DNA of 64,000 bases from Takakia lepidozioides (lineage: Eukaryota; Streptophyta; Takakiopsida; Takakiales; Takakiaceae): positions 68,800,756 through 68,864,755 of the forward strand of contig CM060731.1 of the NCBI GenBank assembly GCA_030704615.1, read 5' to 3'. Of this stretch, positions 57,096 through 64,000 are shown one piece after another; within the stretch, counting starts at the first letter, position 1, and the number at the start of each line of letters is the position of its first letter. A program made the translations under genes and the position numbers. The notes below the pieces were generated by a model. It was not told where the DNA came from and ran no database searches. It saw only the letters and a list, made by a program, of their open reading frames with translations.

Positions 57096-57440
57096 CCGCC
57101 AGCTTTCCTTGTCTGTCTCGCAACCGAATCCTGTGTCCGTGAAAGGCCTGAATCACAGTAAACAGGGCTGTTTATGAGCTATAATTTGTCCTGCAGTGGC
57201 TATTAGCAGTTGATCTCTGAAGTGCTGCTGAGTAAGGAGTCTACAGAAACCGTGAGGACTGCAAGTCTGTGTTTCGGGCTTTCAAGGAGAGCTGAGTTAG
57301 TTCGTTGAGTTTTGTATTCTTGTCCCTCACTTCGGGCTGAGAGAGGATGCGTTGGGCTCTACTTAGATAGTCTGGGTGTTAGAAATTGAAGTGGTTCAGG
57401 TTTCAGTTAACCAAAAGCACCCCGCAGGGATCTCGCAGGG

Positions 57441-59761
57441 ATGGCCGACTCAACTAGTGCCCACCAGTTTCTCCTGGGTATCTTGCTTGTAGCAATGGCT
57501 TGCCGGCAGTGGGGGACGGTGGAATGCCGAACCAGCCCCTTTGAAGCGAAATCCAATGCGGAGGACTCTACCGATCCGTATTCGTTTTCGTATTCTTCCT
57601 AAAGCTGCTGCCCTTGATGACGATGTCGCCCAGATTACCATCCTTCAAGACGAGAATTTCATTACAGAGACCCCTGATTCCGACAATCAGGATTCTGGGT
57701 AAGAGTTCATTACTTTCTCTCTGTCCAGTCCCGTACCAATTTTGAGGAGACGGACGTCACCGTCTTACTTCATGTAAACTCCATTTCATCCTAGAGAGCA
57801 TTGTTGGGCGTCTCTTGCGCCTAGGGGATCACTGCACCCAAAGTCTTATGTACTTACACAATTCTGTGGGTACCGAGTACAGAGAGGAAAGCACAAACGA
57901 ATTTAGCAGTGGTCAGCTGATCGCTGCGTGGTGTACTCGTCTTTGAATTTCCAACTGTTGAGTTCATATATATATATGCCACGCAATCTTGAACTGATGT
58001 TTGGAAAGCGAAATCTCTGTGTACACGGGCATGTGGATCGTTATGTACAAAACTTCAAGCTCGGGACTGTACCGTAGCTTATCTAGAATCATGACACTCT
58101 TGAGACGGAAACAGAAGAGGTCTAAAAAGTTGATGGTAATTATGGCTCAATATTGAGTCTTGTAATGTGTGTGTGTGCAGCGTGGAACAGAGCAACAACG
58201 CCTCAGTCTCTTTGGCTAGTTACGCCGCATGTGGAACTGGCAATCCAGTCGATGACTGCTGGAGATGCGATCCTCACTGGGCGTCGCACCGCCAGGCTTT
58301 GGCAGACTGTGCGATTGGTTTCGGGAGGCGTGCTATCGGTGGTCAAAATGGGAGAATTTACGTCGTCACCTCTGATGCGGATGATGATGTTGCAAATCCT
58401 GTGCCTGGGACATTACGCTTTGCTGCAACTCGAACTGAGCCTCTCTGGATTATCTTTGCGCGCAACATGAACATATATCTCCAGAATGAGCTGATCATGA
58501 CCAGTTTCAAGACGATTGATGGGCGCGGCACCAATGTGCACATTACAGGCGGTGCAGGTTTCACACTACAATACGTATCGAACATTATCATCCATGGAAT
58601 CCATCTCCATGATATTGTTGCGACGGGTCCTGCGAGGGTCATAAGCTCAGAAATGCACGTCGGGCAGCGTGGGAGAGCAGATGGAGACGCCATCAGCCTC
58701 TTTACAGCTAAAGATGTTTGGATTGACCACAACTATTTATCGAAAGCTGACGATGGTTTGATCGATGCTATCAGGGGCTCCACACTCATCACCATCTCCA
58801 ACAACTACTTCACCAACCACGACGAGGTAAGCTCTCTACGCTCTGCAATTCATCAAGTGCAGTGGCTGTTTTCAGAATCTTTGTGGCGTGACCTTCGGTT
58901 TTTACCTTCGGATGATTCATTACGTTGTTGCGTTGCGCGCAGGTCATGCTATTCGGAGCCCACCCCACCGACACTATTGACAAGGATATGCAGGTCACCG
59001 TGGCCTTCAATACTTTCGGACCAGGCCTTGTTCAGCGAATGCCAAGGTTCACTACTCACGCCAGTTTTTCTGAAGTCTAAACTGGATAATTTCACGAGTC
59101 GGTTATGCGACATGAACCTTCTAGTGAACATTGTCTAATTTATCTAGTTCCACTGTAAATGTGCTGCAGATGCCGGTTTGGGTCCTTCCATATCGTGAAC
59201 AATGACTATACAGCCGGTTGGGGCAAATACGCTATTGGAGGCAGTGAAGCACCCACTATCCTCAGCGAAGGCAACCAGTTTTCTGCTCCGAACAGTCGTA
59301 AGGAGGTTAGGCTCGGGCCGCTCTTTGATTTGAGAAGATACAATGATAAGTACAGAGCTATGATCATTAGATACAGCTATGGAACGCCTCCAATGGTAGC
59401 CTGCTTCTGAGATTGTCTGGACGTCTCTCAAGTGATAATTGAGCAGTAGGTGTTTGTTGACTGTCAAGGTTTTGTGTGCGTTGAATTTTTCACTAAGGGA
59501 AGTGTGTTGTTCGCGGACCTGCAGGTCACGAAACGCATTCAGGACGGTGGAAGCAATTATGGAGGCTACCAGAGTTGGAACTGGAAATCTGCGGGTGACA
59601 TTTTCCTGAATGGTGCTTACTTCTCTGGCACGGGAGCGACTTCCCAAGCTTCCCCTATGTACACCAAAGCTTACAGCATCTCTGCACGTCCCGGCCAGCT
59701 TGTCCCTTCTATGACCAAAAATTCCGGTCCTCTTCTTTGTGCATCTGGAAATCCGTGTTAA
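57441..59761 (+). CDS. Pectate lyase (PL1 family), tandem copy 1, frame error in exon 1
   Basis: Pectate lyases cut de-esterified homogalacturonan of the cell wall by Ca-dependent beta-elimination. Five exons: 57441-57698, 58181-58826, 58943-59046, 59170-59305, 59525-59761; all introns are GT-AG and match those of copy 2. Exons 2-5 are clean, with [35 protein letters not shown] and [12 protein letters not shown]. Exon 1 starts with a signal peptide ([20 protein letters not shown]) but is 2 bp short near 57590 against copy 2, so that frame stops at 57600. An ATG at 57556 restores the correct frame yet gives a protein without signal peptide, which could not be secreted. Recent pseudogene, sequencing error, or a re-localised enzyme. 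Confidence 0.8.
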
Positions 59762-60282
59762 ACCCGCAGGGAGACCTGCGGATGCGCTAAACTGCGTCTG
59801 GTAAAGGTGTTCCGGGAGACCTGCTGAGGCTGCCGTAGTTTTTGGCCCACATAATATTAATCTTCCAAAGTACAATACCCCTCTGCATTTCTGGTGGTGC
59901 AGAGTGTCTGTCCGAGGTCTGTCCAGATCCATATTCCTGCTGATGGGTCGACCCAACAACTCTCAGGATGTAGTGTTGCGGTGGGGACGGCCTGTTTTGT
60001 TAGAAACCCAGATATATATTATATGAACATCTGCAACCTCACACTGTCGGCTGCAATTACCGTCCAGTGTAGACGAGTTGTTACATGTATTCTGAACCTT
60101 TCTAGTCTTAAGCAACCTCACAGGTGGCTATGGCTGTTGCCAAGTGTAGACGAGTTGGATAGATCAACTGCAACCTCAACTTCACAAGACCAGTTGTTAC
60201 ATGAGTGACATGTTATAGTGCAACTGTGCACATCCTCTTCTGTATCTCTCTGAAACGATTAAGTTGAACTTGTTGCTCTGTT

Positions 60283-60565
60283 GAGCCAATGATATTGTAC
60301 ATCTGAGGACTCGTGTGATTTTGACTGATCGGTTTGGAAATCAAAGCTCGGAAAGGATTGTAACATGGTGCCCAAGTATTAAACACACGTGCTTGCAAGG
60401 ATAGTCTGTGCAGACTCCAGCTCGCTTGAGCCAATGATGTTGTACATCTGAGGACTCGTGTGATGATCGGTTGGGAAATCAAAGCTCGGAAAGGATTGTA
60501 ACATGGTGCCCAAGTATTAAACACATGTGCTTGCAAGGATAGTCTGTGCAGACTCAAGCTCGCTG
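60283..60565. repeat. 145-bp tandem duplication
   Basis: Two direct copies (from 60283 and 60428) of a unit starting GAGCCAATGAT and ending in GTGCAGACTC.AGCTCGCT. They differ at few positions, with a short gap in the second. They lie between the two pectate lyase genes. Confidence 0.85.
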
Positions 60566-60909
60566 CAAATCATAACCTCTATGCACGCATTCCTTCAAAA
60601 CCTCCGTGGAAATTCACTCCTGCACTGTGTTCAGATAGCTAACGGAAAACAGGCCAATCCCACATTAGCTTAACGTAGACTTGTAACCAGGGTTAGCCGC
60701 GACTCCTAATTATTCGATGGCATATTTAATTGAACAATCGGTTTGGAACGGTTTACTTAACGTACGAACCCACTCTTTACCTTTCAACGGGTGAGATTGG
60801 CGGGCCTTAAAGCCGACGGTGCCACGGTGGGGTCCGTGGAAAATGGGGAAGTTGGACCCGACATGACCCGACCGGGCCCGCAGCGCCCGTGACTCGCGGG
60901 GGTCAGGTT

Positions 60910-60916
60910 TATATAA
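60910..60916 (+). promoter_or_regulatory. TATA box of pectate lyase 2
   Basis: TATATAA followed by CAGCCAGCTT, matching the element at 57089. It implies a 5' leader of about 420 bases before the ATG at 61366. Confidence 0.65.
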
Positions 60917-61365
60917 CAGCCAGCTTCTCCCTCGTTTCTATCTCAGAGCAGCTGTGCCCTTGCTTTCCGCGCTTCCCTCTACGCAGGTTGCTTGCGAGCA
61001 ATTTGTGGAGGCGTTAAGATTAGAGGAGTACACCACTGCCCAAAGCTTGTACCGGGGAGCTGCCTTTAGATCTGTGTCTCTGTGTGAGTGAGAGAAACTG
61101 TGCGAGTGGAGATCATTTTGTTTTCGGGCTCTTGCAGCAGAGTGGAAGTGAGTGGAGCTGTGGGTGTGTTGAAGCTTGCATTCTCGTGCACCAGTTTCGT
61201 TGGGCAATCCGTACCTCGCTCTAACTCTTTCGCAGCTCACAGAAGGAGCTCTAGAACTTTAAGAGTCTGTTTAAGTTGCAAGCACGCAAACATGAGTTGT
61301 TGGTAGATTGTGGAAACACTCTTGACGCCCCGGACCCCGCAGCCAGAGAGGTGAGAATAGCAGGG

Positions 61366-63372
61366 ATGGCCAACTCAGCTAGTGCCCGCCAGTTTCTTCT
61401 GGGTTTCTTGCTGGTAGCGCTGGCTTGCTGGCAGTGGGGGACGGTGGAATGTCGAACCAGCCCAATGGAGGCCTTCACCGAGCCTGTGTCTGTGAAGGAG
61501 ACTGCCGATCTGTATTCGTTTTCGGAGAGTCTTCCTCATGCTGCTCGTGATGCTGATGCTGCTCCTACCATTCTGCGAGACGAGAATTTCATCACAGAGA
61601 TCCCTGATTCCGACATTCGGGATTCGAAGTAAGAAGTACTTCCTGCTCACTCCCGTCCCCACTTTGAGATCTTATCGTACTATCGTTTCCTACTTCTGCC
61701 CGGAGATCTCTACTGCTTGTGCGCTATGCCTCATTGTGTTTTTGCAATGTCTGTACGTGCAGTGTGAAACCGAGCAACGCTGGTTCGGGCAGCGCCTCCT
61801 CATTGGCTAGCTACAGCGGATGCGGAACTGGCAATCCCATCGATGACTGCTGGAGGTGCGACCCAAACTGGGAGTCGAACCGCCAGGCTTTGGCAGACTG
61901 TGCGGTTGGTTTCGGGAGGCATGCTATCGGTGGTCAAAATGGGAAAATCTACGTGGTCACCTCTGATGCGGATGATGATGCTGCAAATCCTGTGCCTGGG
62001 ACATTACGCTTTGCTGCAACTCGAACTGAGCCTCTCTGGATCATCTTTTCACGCAACATGAACATATATCTCAAGAATGAGCTGATCATGACCAGTTTCA
62101 AGACGATCGATGGGCGCGGCACCAATGTGCACATCACAGGCGGTGCAGGTCTCGTACTACAATACGTATCGAACATTATCATCCATGGAATCCATATCCA
62201 TGATATTGTTCAGACGGGTCCTGCGACGGTCATAAGCTCAGAAACGCACACTGGGGACCGTGGCGTTGCACCTGGAGACGCCATCAGCCTCTTTACAGCT
62301 AAAGATGTTTGGGTTGACCACAACTACTTGGCGAGAGCTTCCGATGGTTTGGTCGATGCTATCTGGGGCTCTACAGCTATCACCATCTCCAACAACTACT
62401 TCACCGAGCACGACGAGGTACATCTCTGTCCTGCAGGTCATGGGCAAGTACTGTGTAAGTATACTCATCTGTTTGGCGTGACTTTGAGTATTATTCTGGA
62501 CACTGCACTATCTCTGACCTTCTTGGGGTGCGCACAGGTCATGCTATTCGGCGCTCACGCGAGCGACACTTTTGACAAGGATATGCAGGTCACGGTGGCC
62601 TTCAACACTTTCGGACCAGGCCTTAATCAGCGAATGCCAAGGTTCACCCGCTTGCTACTGTCTGTTGTTCGCTTTGATAATGTCACTCAAACTATTCTGT
62701 CAATCTGTAAGGTCGTTTTCAAACAAATGCAGGATGAGCGCCTCTCCAAGGAAGAATCATTGAAAGCATCTCACTGCCAGTGTCTCCAGAAAGTGGATTC
62801 ACATTGTGAAATATGAGACGTCTCTTCCAGTGTTGTCTTGTAAATCATTCTCTCGGAATGTGCTGCAGATGCCGGTTTGGGTCCTTCCATGTCGTGAACA
62901 ATGACTATACAGCCGGTTGGGGCATGTACGCCATTGGAGGCAGTGAAGCACCCACCATCCTCAGCGAAGGCAACCAGTTTTCTGCTCCGGACAGTCCTAA
63001 TGCCAAGGAGGTTAGACTCGCCGCTTGTCTCTTTGATTGGAGAAGTGATACTTCACAACTGCACAAGTTGTAGCTTGATCGAGCTGTTTTTTGTTTCAAG
63101 AACTGTTGACTTAAAGGGGGTGGTGGTTGTTGCAGGTCACAAAACGCATTGACGATGGTGGAAACAATTATGGAGGCTACGATAGCTGGAACTGGAACTC
63201 TGCGGGTGATGTTTTCTTGAATGGTGCTTTCTTCACTAAGACGGGAGCGGCTTCCCAAGCTTCCCCCATGTACGGTAAAGCTCAAAGCTTCTCTGCACGT
63301 CCCGGCCAGCTTGTCCCTTCTATGACCAAAGATTCCGGTCCTCTCGTCTGTGCACCTGGAAGTCAGTGCTAA
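61366..63372 (+). CDS. Pectate lyase (PL1 family), tandem copy 2, intact
   Basis: Five exons with GT-AG introns: 61366-61628, 61763-62417, 62538-62641, 62869-63010, 63136-63372, giving 466 residues. Signal peptide at residues 1 to about 29 ([20 protein letters not shown]...), so the enzyme acts in the wall. Key motifs: [17 protein letters not shown] (start of the catalytic domain), [15 protein letters not shown]271-VDH-274 with D282 and D286 (Ca and substrate site), TISNNYF, QRMPRCR (337 onwards, catalytic Arg region), [12 protein letters not shown] and the C-terminal [11 protein letters not shown] chose this start since it alone gives the signal peptide and its context is the same as in copy 1. 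Likely role: cell-wall remodelling, as in pollen/spore or growing tissue. Confidence 0.92.
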
Positions 63373-64000
63373 TCAGCTGGCCCATTCTGAAGAGGCCTTT
63401 GTAGAACTGTGTACTATCACAGGGAGACCTGCGGAGGTGCAAAAATGCGTCCCGTGAAGGTGTTCAGGGAGACCTGCTGAGGCTGCTGTAGATTTGGCCC
63501 ACATGCTCTTCCAGTACAATACTCCTCCGCATTAGCGGTGGAGCAGAGTATCCATATGCCTGCAGTTGGATCTTCAACAACCTGTAGTTGTTGGGGACCT
63601 GTGTTGATTTCTTATAAGTATAATTCTTCGACCTCACACTGGCGGGCTGTGATTGCCGCCCAGTGTCGACGAGTTGTTACCTGTATTCTGAAGTCCTTTT
63701 TTAGTGTTAAGCAACCTCACACTTGGTGACTATGGCTGCCAAGTGTAGACGAGTTGGATAGGTCAATTGCAACCTTATAACACAGGGCGGCTGCCGGGTG
63801 TAGACGTGCTGTAAGGCCAGGGTATATCTCTCAACTGGTTGTTAATCACCGATGATCATGGAACTGCTCGGTTCTGTATCTGATTAGAGATTGACAATGA
63901 TTTGGCAATAAAAGAGTTAAGTACTACAACACAGCCAAGTTGCAACTGTTTCGAAGTGTTGGTGACCCAAGCAAACATTCATGCACCACTCCAAATCTTC
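63373..64000. repeat. 3' flank of pectate lyase 2, shared with copy 1 (59762-60200)
   Basis: Blocks such as GGGAGACCTGC, GTAGACGAGTTG and AAGCAACCTCACA recur in the same order after both genes, so the tandem duplication included the 3' UTR and some flank. The offset between copies falls from 3925 bp at the ATG to about 3600 bp at the 3' end. No further gene is seen up to the window edge. Confidence 0.7.

Noticed and set aside
60838-60960. Bacterial-type operon or terminator signals
   Set aside because: Eukaryotic genes with introns; the GC-rich stretch is simply the promoter of pectate lyase 2.

Overview
The window is plant nuclear DNA. It carries PPR-DYW genes, eight-cysteine lipid-transfer proteins, an F-box/Kelch protein and pectate lyases with ordinary GT-AG introns, set among many plant-type transposable elements. 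The mix (several DYW loci with homogenised P-L-S arrays, a FAR1-like MULE, a chromovirus and a Tf1/sushi-like gag) suggests a seed-free land plant (bryophyte, lycophyte or fern). I cannot name the species from sequence alone.

Layout. 1-4.2 kb: a spliced FAD-dependent monooxygenase gene (minus strand), whose 3' half is one arm of a large inverted duplication. 4.5-9.5 kb: a broken PPR-DYW gene followed by rearranged monooxygenase pieces. 10.4-13.5 kb: a damaged lipid-transfer-protein paralogue and an F-box/Kelch gene. 14.5-20.2 kb: a monooxygenase fragment, a hAT-type MITE with an 8-bp target duplication, a possible small secreted peptide, a long foldback (inverted duplication with about 590-bp arms), and a truncated Tf1/sushi-like LTR retrotransposon with a self-priming signature. 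20.2-27.2 kb: a complete but frame-broken chromovirus with two LTRs, target duplication TTGCA and an initiator-Met primer site. 27-33 kb: retroelement debris and two more monooxygenase copies. 33.7-34.3 kb: an intact lipid-transfer protein. 35.5-37.3 kb: a foldback-like DNA element holding seven palindromes. 38.7-40.7 kb: a MULE transposase with two minisatellite-bearing introns. 41.6-43.9 kb: more shuffled monooxygenase and PPR sequence. 47-50.2 kb: a long PPR-DYW locus with several frame breaks. 50.2-54.4 kb: LINE, PHD-finger and tyrosine-recombinase relics. 57-64 kb: two tandem pectate lyase genes; the second is intact, the first has a 2-bp frame error in its signal-peptide exon.

How it fits together. 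The genes do not form a pathway. The best-supported working genes are pectate lyase 2 (cell-wall pectin), the lipid-transfer protein at 34 kb, the F-box/Kelch gene, and possibly monooxygenase copy A. Most of the window is a record of duplication, inversion, transposition and decay. Monooxygenase sequence occurs in at least six places, and the PPR repeat blocks join a second duplicated segment at positions that match the phase of the PPR repeat unit. The single-base frame breaks could be real decay or uncorrected long-read errors; transcript or short-read data would separate these.
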